Of a DNA stretch of 59,882 bases, positions 8,170 through 16,876 are shown in pieces; positions within the stretch are counted from its first letter, which is position 1; every line of letters starts with the position of its first letter. The DNA is from Anaerolineae bacterium (GTDB taxonomy: Bacteria > Chloroflexota > Anaerolineae > Aggregatilineales > Phototrophicaceae): assembly GCA_022842885.1 (NCBI GenBank), contig JALHOR010000022.1, positions 1 through 59,882 of the forward strand, in the 5' to 3' direction. The notes beneath the pieces are model-generated. The model was not told where the DNA came from. It did not search any database and saw only the letters and a program-made list of their open reading frames with translations. The position numbers and the translations under genes are program-made.

Positions 8170-9381
8170 ATGAGCATCGCAGACCGTAACATTCTCATCT
8201 TTTATTTTCTAACATTTGCACGGTCAGCCGTATTTTTAAGTGGCAACTGGATTTTTTTCTGGCTGCGCGTCATGGATTACACCACACTTGGCATTGTAGA
8301 TGCGACAGCTTTTGCTTTTGGCATGGTCATGGAAGTGCCAACAGGCGCAATCTCCGATATGATGGGCAAACGTAAAACGCTGGTGCTGGCGATGCTGCTC
8401 AGTGGCATTGGGTTTGTCATCATGGGGGCAGGCGATACATTGGCTGTTCTCGTTATTGGTTTCTGGATTACACAGGTCGGTTGGGCATTTTTCTCTGGTG
8501 CTGATGAAGCGATGGCGTATGATTCGTTAAAAGAAATCGGCGAAGAAGCCCGTTTTGAGCGCGTTATCTCGCGGGCAAACACACTCAGCATTATCACCAT
8601 CGTGGTGAGTACACTCATCGGTGGCGTGATGTATAACTGGCATTTCCGGTTGCCACATTATGCTTGGGGGATTGTCTTGGTGATGGGCGCGGTTGTTGCG
8701 TTTTACATTCGTGAACCCAAAATCAAGCGTGAGCCTTTTACGGTGCGCGGTTATGGCAACCAATTATTGCGCGGTTTCCAGCAATTGGCGCAGCCCCAGT
8801 TACGCCCTTTCTTGCTGCTGGTTTTTGGTGTTTTGGGGGTTGGTTATTTATTTAGCTATGGTCTGGTACAGCCGGCTATTGCGACTGACTTTGGCTTTTT
8901 GGCAGATGAGCAGGCGCTGGTCTATGCCATCATTGCTGGGGCAACAGCCGTTGCGACACATTTTATCCCGCTTTTGCGGCGTTATTTTAGCGAGATGCAC
9001 CTGCTGGTTGTGCTGGCAATCATGATGAGCGTCGGATTTTTAGGCGCGGCATTGCCATTGGGTACGTGGGGCTTTTTTGCGCTGTTATTTATCCGCATGT
9101 CGGGCAGCATCGCGCAGCCTTGGGTTTCAATCATTGTCAACCATAAAATTCCATCGGAAGATCGGGCGACCACTTTATCTACTGTGGCACTGCTGACCAA
9201 AATTCCGTATGTTGTTACGGCGGTAATTGCCGGGAAAATGACACAAGATGGCACATTGTGGTTTTTTAACGCAGTGATTGCAATTTTGCTGTTGATTGCC
9301 GTCATTATGTCGTTGGTTTCCGTGCTGCGGCACAGTCCACAGCCAGAATCCGCAATTGCTAGTCCGCCGACTTTCGTGTAA
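8170..9381 (+). CDS. MFS transporter
   Basis: This 403-residue protein has 12 predicted helices. The loop between helices 2 and 3 carries MEVPTGAISDMMGKRKTLV, the major-facilitator motif A (GxxSDxxGRR type). Its closest textbook relatives are drug/proton antiporters and uncharacterised MFS proteins that begin with a short N-terminus and FWLRVMDYTTLGIVDA. The substrate is unknown. It stands between the terminator at 8111-8143 and the rpsF operon and appears monocistronic. Confidence 0.85.
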   Translation: MSIADRNILIFYFLTFARSAVFLSGNWIFFWLRVMDYTTLGIVDATAFAFGMVMEVPTGAISDMMGKRKTLVLAMLLSGIGFVIMGAGDTLAVLVIGFWITQVGWAFFSGADEAMAYDSLKEIGEEARFERVISRANTLSIITIVVSTLIGGVMYNWHFRLPHYAWGIVLVMGAVVAFYIREPKIKREPFTVRGYGNQLLRGFQQLAQPQLRPFLLLVFGVLGVGYLFSYGLVQPAIATDFGFLADEQALVYAIIAGATAVATHFIPLLRRYFSEMHLLVVLAIMMSVGFLGAALPLGTWGFFALLFIRMSGSIAQPWVSIIVNHKIPSEDRATTLSTVALLTKIPYVVTAVIAGKMTQDGTLWFFNAVIAILLLIAVIMSLVSVLRHSPQPESAIASPPTFV

Positions 9382-9478
9382 GATGTGCGCCGCTTTGTGT
9401 AACACCCACTTTCCGCTCCACCCACTGCACTTGCAGATGCTGGGGCTTTAACCGGGGAAAGGAGAACTGCATATCCCC

Positions 9479-9970
9479 ATGAAACGACCTTATGAAATAA
9501 CGGTTGTGCTGCGAATTTTATCCAATGAGGATGAAACGCAAGCCGCCATCAACCAAGTTGTTGCTTGGATTGAAAACAAACGCAGCGGCGAGACCAGCGG
9601 TATTATCACCCGTATTGACCGTACCCGCCTCGGACGCCGTAAATTGGCATATGAAATTGATGGGCAGCGTGACGGGCTGTATATCCTGATTTATGCCGAT
9701 ATTGAACCCGCCCACATGCATGAACTGGATTTAAATCTGAAGTTGTATAATCCAGTGTTGCGCTTCCTCATCATTCGTGATGAATCCAAACCCGAAGATG
9801 AAAAAGCAGCAAAACCACGCCGCACTTCGTCTGCCGCCCCGGCACCTGCGGCTGTAGCACCCGCTGCTGACGCTGCCCCGGAAGCGATTGCGGTGCCAGA
9901 TGCTGAAGATATTCCCGCTGCCGATGATGTTCCTGCTGCTGATGATACCCCTGACGCAGACGCCGAATAA
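9479..9970 (+). CDS. rpsF: 30S ribosomal protein S6 with acidic C-terminal tail
   Basis: Residues 1-105 are a normal bacterial S6 (YEITVVLR, RLGRRKLAYEIDGQRDGLYILIYADIEP, LDLNLKLYNPVLRFLIIRDE). S6 binds the central domain of 16S rRNA as a dimer with S18. Residues 107-163 form an extra Ala/Pro/Asp/Glu-rich acidic tail (ADDVPAADDTPDADAE). The gene heads the conserved rpsF-ssb-rpsR operon. The nearest purine-rich sequence, AAAGGAG, is 14-16 nt from the ATG, unusually far. A small GGGGA/TCCCC inverted repeat surrounds it, so leader folding could control translation, as S6:S18 does in other bacteria. Confidence 0.95.
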   Translation: MKRPYEITVVLRILSNEDETQAAINQVVAWIENKRSGETSGIITRIDRTRLGRRKLAYEIDGQRDGLYILIYADIEPAHMHELDLNLKLYNPVLRFLIIRDESKPEDEKAAKPRRTSSAAPAPAAVAPAADAAPEAIAVPDAEDIPAADDVPAADDTPDADAE

Positions 9971-10042
9971 TGGGTCTACCCAGTGTATAATCATCCTCGG
10001 ATATTTACTGTGATGCAATAAGCTGAGGGAAGGCAAACCATT

Positions 10043-10438
10043 ATGGGGCGTGGGCTGAACAAAGTCATGATTATTGGGCATCTGGGGCGTGACCCAGAAA
10101 TGCGTTACACACCGGGGGGGCGCCCTGTGACCAGTTTCAGTGTTGCGACCAGCCGCACTTGGACTTCTGCCGAAGGTGAGCGCCATGAAGAAACCGAATG
10201 GTTTAATGTGGTGGCATGGGGCAATCTGGCAGAAATTTGTAAGACGCACCTCAGCAAAGGACAGCAAGTTTACGTGGAAGGGCGTTTGCAAACACGCGGT
10301 TGGGAAGATGAAACTGGCAAAAAACATTTTCGGACGGAACTCGTCGCCAATGAAATGATTCTTTTGGGAGATCGCCACAATGCGGGGCATTTCACCCAAG
10401 AGGGCGAAGATGATACGACCGACAATTATGCTTTCTAA
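10043..10438 (+). CDS. ssb: single-stranded DNA-binding protein
   Basis: This 131-residue OB-fold protein has the classic start RGLNKVMIIGHLGRDPEMRYTP, then VTSFSVATSRTW, EETEWFNVVAWGNLAEIC and GQQVYVEGRLQTRGWED. It binds ssDNA during replication and repair. The tail is short and acidic (EGEDDTTDNYAF) and ends in an aromatic residue but lacks the canonical DDDIPF. It is the middle gene of rpsF-ssb-rpsR, with an AGGGAAGG ribosome-binding site upstream. Confidence 0.97.
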   Translation: MGRGLNKVMIIGHLGRDPEMRYTPGGRPVTSFSVATSRTWTSAEGERHEETEWFNVVAWGNLAEICKTHLSKGQQVYVEGRLQTRGWEDETGKKHFRTELVANEMILLGDRHNAGHFTQEGEDDTTDNYAF

Positions 10439-10505
10439 ACAATAACCAAAACAACGTCGCTTGGGTGATAACGGGCGATGCCTTTAGTATGTGGAGAACA
10501 AGACT

Positions 10506-10862
10506 GTGAGCGATAACGATTTTTCCAGAGAAGAACGTGGTGGACGTGGTGGCTATGACCGGGACCGGCGTGGCGGTGGTGGGCGCGGGCGCGATCGTGA
10601 CCAAGATAACGATATGGAAGAGGGTGGTCGTGGCGGACGCCGTGGACGGGGACGCCAACGCACTTACTATTGCCCGGAAGGCAAATGCTTCGATTATAAA
10701 GATATTGACGCCTTGCAACGCTTTGTGGGGGAAACCGGCAAAATCAAGCCGCGCCGCCAAACGGGTAACTGCGCCCGTTGCCAGCGTGAATTAGCCCGCG
10801 AGGTTAAACGCGCTCGTCATTTGGCACTATTACCCTTTATCGAGATGAACGATAATTTCTAA
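10506..10862 (+). CDS. rpsR: 30S ribosomal protein S18 with RG-rich N-terminal extension, C+ type
   Basis: Residues from about 55 are a standard S18 ([46 protein letters not shown]). It also carries CPEGKC and CARC, four cysteines, so this is the zinc-ribbon (C+) form. The first ~50 residues are an Arg/Gly/Asp-rich extension ([19 protein letters not shown]). I chose the GTG at 10506 rather than the in-frame GTG at 10491 because GGAGA sits 8 nt before it. Last gene of the rpsF-ssb-rpsR operon. S18 pairs with S6 on the 30S platform, and the positive extension here complements the acidic tail on S6. Confidence 0.95.
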   Translation: MSDNDFSREERGGRGGYDRDRRGGGGRGRDRDQDNDMEEGGRGGRRGRGRQRTYYCPEGKCFDYKDIDALQRFVGETGKIKPRRQTGNCARCQRELAREVKRARHLALLPFIEMNDNF

Positions 10863-10893
10863 ATGGCAGCGGTATCCCCTACGTGTGCAATTC

Positions 10894-10921
10894 AGGGCAT
10901 GGTCTTATACGGCTATGCCCT
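10894..10921 (+). terminator. possible weak terminator after rpsR
   Basis: AGGGCAT pairs with ATGCCCT (7 bp, 14-nt loop) 31 nt after the rpsR stop. The T tract is poor, so this is a tentative call. Confidence 0.35.
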
Positions 10922-11007
10922 TGCTTATGCCCGTTGATACTGCACTGGCATTGCCGGGGAATCATCATTTCCTTAGAACCAATGGCTGAATCCTTCAGGA
11001 GTGAAAC

Positions 11008-12408
11008 ATGAGTAAACGGCGTGAGACAACAACCGGGATGCCAACGAAAAAAACAACCGGCAAAGTTGAACAGCCCCAAACGCCATCGTGGTTTGACCGC
11101 TTGTTGGGCAATCCAGCAACGCGGGTTGAACGCGAAGAAGCGATTAATAAACTCATCGTCCGCAGTACAGGTGTTATTGGCGGTCTGATTGTACTGCTGG
11201 TCGTTATCGGTCTTGCTTACAATTATCTCTATCTTCCGGCACAGCCTGTCGCCCGTGTAAATGGGCAAGCCGTTACGGTGGGCGATTTTCGGGATCGGGT
11301 CAATTTGGAACAAGCCCGCCTCATCCAATTGTTGATGAATCGGCAGCAGCAGGCACAGCAGCAAGCGCAGTTCCAGCTTCAGTTTTATGCCGATAGCGGC
11401 GTTACGCTGGAACAATTGACGCAACAAGTGCTGGAAAATGACCAACAGTACCAAACTTGGATGAATGAATATAATTTCCCCGATAGCTTGGGCAAGCGTG
11501 TTCTGGATGAAATGGTGGATGATGTCCTCATCGCGCAAAAAGCCGCTGAAATGAATGTCACCGTAGATGATGGTCGTGTTGAAGAGAGTGTGAATAATTT
11601 CTTTGGGTATGACCCGACTCAGGTGGCTTTAATCGGCGCTGACCCATCGCAAACACCCACACCCACCATTACCCCAACGCCTTTCGTTTCGCCCACACCG
11701 TCACCGACACCGCTGCCGACTCTGACGCCTACCCCCGAAATTACCGCTGAGGCAACTGCCGAAACTACGGCAGAAGCGACTGCCGAAAGCACCGAACAAC
11801 CGACGCTGGCACCTTCGCCCACCTTGTCCAGTGCTGAAGTGCAATCTACCTATGAAGCCAATGTTCAAAGTTACCGCACCTCTATCACCGATCAAGCCGG
11901 GGTAGGGCAAAATATTCTGGATAATTATTTCCGGGGTTTGGCACTGCGTGATGCGATGACGGATGCCATTATTGGGGCAGATGTGACCACCTATCTGTAT
12001 GCCAATGTGCGCCATATTTTGGTCGAAACCGAAGAAGAAGCGCAGGATATTCTGGCGGCATTACAAGCGGGTGAATCCTTCAATACGCTGGCGCAAGCCT
12101 CCTCAACCGATACCGGTTCTGGTTCACGCGGCGGCGAATTGGGCTGGACTCCGATTGTGCAATTTGTCAAAGAATTCAGTGATGCGGTGGAAACGGCTGA
12201 AATTGGTGCCATTGTGGGACCGGTCAAAACAGAATTCGGGTATCACATCATTCAAGTTCGCGCCCGCGAAGAACGCGAAGCCGAAGAATTTGAAGCCGAA
12301 AGCATTCGTGCCGCCATTTTTGGGCGGTGGTTAGCCGATTTGCGCGAGACCAGTGCTGCTGGCATCGAAAAATATGACAATTGGGTGAACTACGTCCCCG
12401 GTCGTTAA
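11008..12408 (+). CDS. membrane-anchored parvulin-type peptidyl-prolyl isomerase (SurA/PrsA-like)
   Basis: The 466-residue protein has a cytoplasmic N-terminus, one transmembrane helix at about 54-75 and then an extracytoplasmic SurA_N-like chaperone region (about 82-205, starting VARVNGQAVTVGDFRDRV). A Thr/Pro linker spans about 213-275. The rotamase domain lies at about 333-435: VRHILVETEEEAQDIL, GESFNTLAQASSTDTGS, GGELGW and EFGYHIIQV. It would help fold exported proteins. The inserted TPTPT linker splits the chaperone domain. AGGAG lies 8 nt before the ATG. The gene is followed by its own terminator. Confidence 0.9.
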   Translation: MSKRRETTTGMPTKKTTGKVEQPQTPSWFDRLLGNPATRVEREEAINKLIVRSTGVIGGLIVLLVVIGLAYNYLYLPAQPVARVNGQAVTVGDFRDRVNLEQARLIQLLMNRQQQAQQQAQFQLQFYADSGVTLEQLTQQVLENDQQYQTWMNEYNFPDSLGKRVLDEMVDDVLIAQKAAEMNVTVDDGRVEESVNNFFGYDPTQVALIGADPSQTPTPTITPTPFVSPTPSPTPLPTLTPTPEITAEATAETTAEATAESTEQPTLAPSPTLSSAEVQSTYEANVQSYRTSITDQAGVGQNILDNYFRGLALRDAMTDAIIGADVTTYLYANVRHILVETEEEAQDILAALQAGESFNTLAQASSTDTGSGSRGGELGWTPIVQFVKEFSDAVETAEIGAIVGPVKTEFGYHIIQVRAREEREAEEFEAESIRAAIFGRWLADLRETSAAGIEKYDNWVNYVPGR

Positions 12409-12415
12409 AATGCCT

Positions 12416-12449
12416 TAAAACCCGATGATATTTACCATCGGGTTTTTTG
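12416..12449 (+). terminator. Rho-independent terminator after the parvulin gene
   Basis: AAAACCCGATG pairs with CATCGGGTTTT (11 bp, 8-nt loop), with a TTTTTT run starting in the right arm, 9 nt past the stop. Confidence 0.92.
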
Positions 12450-12492
12450 GTTGTTCTGCCCCACGTTTGCCCTGCGCTGGTAAGGTGCCACA

Positions 12493-12520
12493 TTGCCGCA
12501 AACGTCCCATATGACTATAA
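12493..12520 (+). promoter_or_regulatory. putative promoter giving a leaderless fhaA-like transcript
   Basis: TTGCCG (12493-12498) and TATAAT (12515-12520) are spaced by 16 bp. Transcription would start within 1-2 nt of the ATG at 12529, and there is no Shine-Dalgarno sequence before that ATG. Confidence 0.55.
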
Positions 12521-12528
12521 TGCAGAAC

Positions 12529-13311
12529 ATGAACGATAAACACATCACACGACTTGAAACGCAATTGGAACAACTGGTAGAAGGTGTTTTTACCGGGCTG
12601 TTTCGGCGTCATATCAATGCCCACGACATTGCCCTAAAATTAGCACGCAGCATGGAATCATCGCTGCGGGCAGCCCAAGACCATGATCCACGTCCCATCG
12701 CACCTGACAAATATCTCATCGCCCTGAATCCAGATATTCAGAAGCAATTGCACCAGCATCGCCCGGATTTGGTACAGGCGTTGGTAGAGCATTTAGTCGA
12801 ACTCGCGTCCGATGCTGGGTATCGAATGCTCCATTCTCCGACATTGGTGTTTCTCGCCAGCCCAGATTTAGCCCCGTCTGCGACCTTGGTCAAAGCCGAG
12901 CATACCGATACAACCTTGCATGGTACAGCCGCAATGCAGCCTGTTCAAATCGCCGAAACAGCGCAGCACCCGTTAAATCCCCAATTGATTATTAATGGCG
13001 ACCGCATTGAAACTATCACCCAACCCGTTATCAATATCGGGCGCAGCAACCAAAACGACATCATGATTGATGACCCCTATATCTCGCGCCATCACTTGCA
13101 ATTACGATTACGCTTTGGGGCATATACGTTGTTCGATGTGGAGAGCAAAAGCGGTACGCTGGTCAATAATGTGAACGTGACCGAACATCGCCTGCGGTCT
13201 GGCGATGTGATTCAAATTGGTGGGACAAAAATTGTCTACATGTCAGATGATACCAATTCAGCTTTCAATCCTGACATGACCGACACATTTAACTCGGTAG
13301 ATTTGGCATGA
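12529..13311 (+). CDS. FhaA-like protein: DUF3662 domain plus FHA domain
   Basis: The N-terminus (ITRLETQLEQLVEGVFTGLFRRHINAHDIALKLARSME) is the FhaA N-terminal DUF3662 domain, about residues 5-115. The C-terminal FHA domain lies at about 155-245 (PVINIGRSNQNDIMIDDPYISRHHLQLR, SKSGTLVNN, LRSGDVIQIG). FHA domains bind phosphothreonine; in actinobacteria FhaA sits with cell-wall and division genes and binds a MurJ fusion partner. Here murJ and a SEDS-PBP pair lie within 10 kb, but no Ser/Thr kinase is in the window. I chose ATG 12529 because the upstream TTG/ATG codons fall inside the promoter. It overlaps the next FHA gene by ATGA. Confidence 0.85.
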   Translation: MNDKHITRLETQLEQLVEGVFTGLFRRHINAHDIALKLARSMESSLRAAQDHDPRPIAPDKYLIALNPDIQKQLHQHRPDLVQALVEHLVELASDAGYRMLHSPTLVFLASPDLAPSATLVKAEHTDTTLHGTAAMQPVQIAETAQHPLNPQLIINGDRIETITQPVINIGRSNQNDIMIDDPYISRHHLQLRLRFGAYTLFDVESKSGTLVNNVNVTEHRLRSGDVIQIGGTKIVYMSDDTNSAFNPDMTDTFNSVDLA

Positions 13312-13748
13312 CGATTGATATTGTTTTGTTTGGGCTGCGGGTCATTTCTGGTTTGCTGCTCACAGGATTTTTGACAGCAATTTTGGTTATTTTGTGGCGC
13401 GATTATCGCAATGCAGCGGTGGCAGTCCATGTCAATCGGCGTATTTATGGGCAGCTTGTGGCGCTGACCCAAATTGAAAATATTTACGCCGAAACCGGGG
13501 CAAGACATCCATTATTGCCTATCACCACCATCGGACGCGCCCCCACCAATGATATTGTGATTCAAGATACGTTTGCCAGCAGCGAACATGCTCAAATTAT
13601 CCTACGCAATGGGCAGTGGTGGTTGGAGGATAAAGGGAGTCGCAATGGCACATTGCTCAACGGCGACCCCATTACCACGCCGATTATCATCACCGATGGC
13701 GACATGATTAGTATCGGCAGCACCAGTTTTCGGCTGGCGCTATCCTAG
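13308..13748 (+). CDS. FhaB/FipA-like membrane FHA domain protein
   Basis: This 146-residue protein has one transmembrane helix (about 5-27, FGLRVISGLLLTGFLTAILVILW) and a C-terminal FHA domain from about residue 65 (LLPITTIGRAPTNDIVIQDTFASSEHAQI, DKGSRNGTLLNGDPI, DGDMISIGSTSFRL). The FHA phosphopeptide-binding residues (Gly-Arg, Ser, His, Asn-Gly) are present. Its order after the FhaA-like gene with an ATGA overlap mirrors actinobacterial fhaA-fhaB. Its last 9 nt overlap the convergent oligopeptidase gene. Confidence 0.85.
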   Translation: MTIDIVLFGLRVISGLLLTGFLTAILVILWRDYRNAAVAVHVNRRIYGQLVALTQIENIYAETGARHPLLPITTIGRAPTNDIVIQDTFASSEHAQIILRNGQWWLEDKGSRNGTLLNGDPITTPIIITDGDMISIGSTSFRLALS

Positions 13749-15809
13749 ACCTTCATCTTTTAATCCAAACAAATCCCACAAAAATGCCAATACATCTACG
13801 CGCTGCTGAATCAGTTGTGCCGTCGGTTTGCCAAAACCATGTCCAGCACGAATATCAATGCGGAGCAGGGTGAGATTATGTGGATTTGCCGTTTGCAATG
13901 CGGCTGCAAATTTTTTGGAATGCATCGGCACAACGCGGTCATCGTGGTCAGCGGTCATAATCAGCAAAGGTGGATAGGCTTTTTCTGGCTGAATATTGTG
14001 CAGCGGCGAATACGCAACCTGAAACTCAAAATGCTCCTTGCTGGAATTGGCATCACCATATTCAGGCGTCCAATACCGTCCAGCGGTAAAATGTTGGAAA
14101 CGCAGCATATCAATCACTGGTACATGGCACAAAATCGCGCCAAATAATTCTGGACGCTGCAACATACACGCCGCGACCAATAAACCGCCATTGCTGCCGC
14201 CTTCAATTGCCAATTTTGCTACCGACGTATAGCCTTGGGCAATCAGCCATTCCGCAGCAGCAATAAAATCATCAAAGGTGTTTTGTTTGCGTTCCAGCGT
14301 CCCGGCAAGATGCCATTCTTCGCCATATTCGCCTCCGCCGCGCAAATTTGCTATCACATACACCCCACCGCGCTCTAAAAATGCTGGCAACCAATTGATA
14401 TATGTGGGCGTCAGGCTGATGTTGTAACCCCCATAGCCATACAGAATCGTCGGGTTAGCGCCGTTCAGCACCAAATCTCTTTTGCGCGTGATAAACATGG
14501 GAACTTGAGTACCATCTTTGGAGGCATAAAAGACCTGTTCTGTCAGATAGTCACTAGGGTCAAATTTGGCTTCTGACGGGAAAAATGGGGTTAAGGTATT
14601 CGAGGCAAAGTCATAGCGCAGCACGGTGGGTGGGTATAAAAATGAAGTAAATGTGACAAAAAACTCTTTGTCACTTGGCTCAGATGCAATACCTAAAATC
14701 GAACCAATGGTAGGCAGTGGCACATCCCGAACAAAATTGCCGTGCAAATCATAAATTCTAATTTGATGATAGGCGTCTTTCATATATGCCACGACCACAT
14801 GCTGATTCACAACCGAAGCGAAGGCAATGGTATCTTCATGTTCTGGCACGAGGTCACGTAGTTCGTCTGGTTTTTGCAAATCCACTGCAATGATACGTGT
14901 GTGCGGGGCATCCTTCGTCGTCTGGATATAATATGTGGTATCGCCATTTTCGAGAAAATAATATGCGGCATCCAACGCATCGAACAGCGGCACAAAGCCT
15001 TCACTCCCGCCGAGTTTGTGGTAGTACAAGCGATTGTTGGAAACGGAATCGCCGCCAACATACAGCACAAGATACTTGCCATCATCGCTCAACCAAGTAC
15101 CAAAAATCGAGCCTTTGATGTCGGGGCGTTCATAGACCATTTCATCGGTGTGCTGCGGTGTCCCCATTTGATGAAAATACAACTGATGATAGACATTTTG
15201 ATTATTTTCGCCTTCATCATCAGCAGCTTTGGGGAAAGTGCTGTAGAAAAACCCCGAATTATCGGGCAGCCACGATGCCGATGAAAATTTCACATTGTCA
15301 ATCACATCGGACACATCTTGTCCAGTTGCCACATCCCGAATCTTAAATGTGCGCCAATCACTGCCCCCATCCGAAAGGGCATACAACAACAGCGTGCCAT
15401 CTTTGGACGGCACAGTATCCACCAGTGCAATGGTGCCATCGGCACTGAGGGTATTGGGGTCAAGCAATACCCGCGCTGCTTCGCCATCGGGTTGCACATA
15501 CAAAACAGGCTGATTCTGCAAGCCATCATTCTTCGTAAAAAATAAAAAATTACCATGCCGATTCGGCGCGGAATAACGTGGGAAATTCCAAAGTTCCGTC
15601 AAACGGTCTGTCCAGATGTTGCGCCCCGCCAGTTTATCCAGATACGCTCGCGCAAAATCCGATTGGGCTTGTGTCCATGTTTGTACTTCGGCATCGTCGG
15701 CATCTTCCAGCCACCGATATGGGTCAGCGATGGCGGTACCAAAAAAATCATCTACCACCTCAACGGTTTTTGCTGGGGGATAGTCCCATCTGCCCGATTC
15801 AGGTATCAT
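13740..15809 (-). CDS. prolyl oligopeptidase family serine peptidase (S9A)
   Basis: The 689-residue cytosolic peptidase has an N-terminal segment (FGTAIADPYRWLEDADD), a seven-blade beta-propeller (about 70-400) and an alpha/beta-hydrolase domain. The hydrolase carries the nucleophile in GGSNGGLL, the Asp in TADHDDRVVP and the His in RAGHGFGK. The family cleaves short peptides after proline. I placed the start at 15809 because AGGGAGA lies 5 nt before that ATG; the ORF could extend 11 codons further. No export signal is visible. It converges on the FHA operon with a 9-nt overlap and no terminator between them. Confidence 0.93.
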   Translation of the reverse strand: MIPESGRWDYPPAKTVEVVDDFFGTAIADPYRWLEDADDAEVQTWTQAQSDFARAYLDKLAGRNIWTDRLTELWNFPRYSAPNRHGNFLFFTKNDGLQNQPVLYVQPDGEAARVLLDPNTLSADGTIALVDTVPSKDGTLLLYALSDGGSDWRTFKIRDVATGQDVSDVIDNVKFSSASWLPDNSGFFYSTFPKAADDEGENNQNVYHQLYFHQMGTPQHTDEMVYERPDIKGSIFGTWLSDDGKYLVLYVGGDSVSNNRLYYHKLGGSEGFVPLFDALDAAYYFLENGDTTYYIQTTKDAPHTRIIAVDLQKPDELRDLVPEHEDTIAFASVVNQHVVVAYMKDAYHQIRIYDLHGNFVRDVPLPTIGSILGIASEPSDKEFFVTFTSFLYPPTVLRYDFASNTLTPFFPSEAKFDPSDYLTEQVFYASKDGTQVPMFITRKRDLVLNGANPTILYGYGGYNISLTPTYINWLPAFLERGGVYVIANLRGGGEYGEEWHLAGTLERKQNTFDDFIAAAEWLIAQGYTSVAKLAIEGGSNGGLLVAACMLQRPELFGAILCHVPVIDMLRFQHFTAGRYWTPEYGDANSSKEHFEFQVAYSPLHNIQPEKAYPPLLIMTADHDDRVVPMHSKKFAAALQTANPHNLTLLRIDIRAGHGFGKPTAQLIQQRVDVLAFLWDLFGLKDEGLG

Positions 15810-15947
15810 GCGTATCTCCCTATTGATGATTGAACTATTCAAAAATGATACATCGTTTAAAATAATTTTACAAAGATGTTGGATATGATTTTTAGTTATA
15901 ATTTTCCTCTGTTACCATGAACAAAGACCAATACGAAAGATAATATC

Positions 15948-16820
15948 ATGACAGAAACAGTCAGCATCGGCGTGATTGGTGGCTCTGGGTTGTACCACAT
16001 GCCCGAAATTACAAACATCACCCGCCACAGTATCACCACACCTTTTGGCAAACCGTCTGGTGATGTGATGATTGGCACACTACGCGGCAAACGAGTGGCA
16101 TTTTTACCCCGGCATGGGGAAGGGCATGTGCGTTCTCCCGAAAGTATCCCACAGCGAGCCAATATTTACGCGCTGAAATCGCTGGGTGTGAAATTTATTT
16201 TGGGGGTGAATGCCTGCGGGTCGCTTAAAGAAGATTTTGCGCCGGGGCATATCGTGATTCCTGACCAGTTATTTGATTATACGATTGGCAAACGCGATAG
16301 AACCTTTTTTGAAGATGGCATCGTCGCGCATGTGTCTGTCGCTGACCCTTACGATACCTATCTTCGCGGGTTATTGATGGCGGCAGTGCGAGTCTCTGGT
16401 GGAACGGGACATGGCACTGGCACATTTTTGATAGAAGATGGACCCCGCTTCGCCACCCGTGCCGAAAGCCGCATTTTTAAGGCGTGGGGCTGCGATATTA
16501 TTGGTATGACGACTGCGCCCGAAGCGTTTCTTGCCCGCGAAGCTGAAATTGCTTATGCGACGATGGCACATATCACCGATTATGATTCGTGGCATGACTC
16601 AGAAGCACCTGTAACAGTCGAAATGGTCATTGCAACGTTCAACAAAAATATTCAATTGGCACAGCAGGCAATCGCTTATGCCGTTGAAAATCTCGATGAA
16701 TATACAACATGTCCAGCACATACGGCATTAAACGGCGCGATTATGACTGCCCATGACAAAATGCCTGTGGAACGCATCGAACAATTGCGCCCGATTCTTG
16801 CCCGCGTTCTGGGATTGTGA
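15948..16820 (+). CDS. mtnP: S-methyl-5'-thioadenosine phosphorylase
   Basis: This 290-residue PNP-family enzyme carries IGVIGGSGLYHM, PFGKPSGDVMIGTLRGKRVAFLPRHG and the MTAP signature region IPQRANIYALKSLGVKFILGVNACGSLKEDFAPGHIVIPDQLFDYTIGK. The active-site stretch NIIGMTTAPE-like (DIIGMTTAPEAFLAREAEI) is also present. It splits methylthioadenosine into adenine and 5-methylthioribose-1-phosphate in methionine salvage. Preference for MTA over inosine is suggested by family resemblance, not proven. The other salvage genes are not in the window. Confidence 0.92.
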   Translation: MTETVSIGVIGGSGLYHMPEITNITRHSITTPFGKPSGDVMIGTLRGKRVAFLPRHGEGHVRSPESIPQRANIYALKSLGVKFILGVNACGSLKEDFAPGHIVIPDQLFDYTIGKRDRTFFEDGIVAHVSVADPYDTYLRGLLMAAVRVSGGTGHGTGTFLIEDGPRFATRAESRIFKAWGCDIIGMTTAPEAFLAREAEIAYATMAHITDYDSWHDSEAPVTVEMVIATFNKNIQLAQQAIAYAVENLDEYTTCPAHTALNGAIMTAHDKMPVERIEQLRPILARVLGL

Positions 16821-16876
16821 TTTTCTGACACTTTCATTATGGTTGTGCCAATTATAGCCGTTATGAAGAACGAGCA

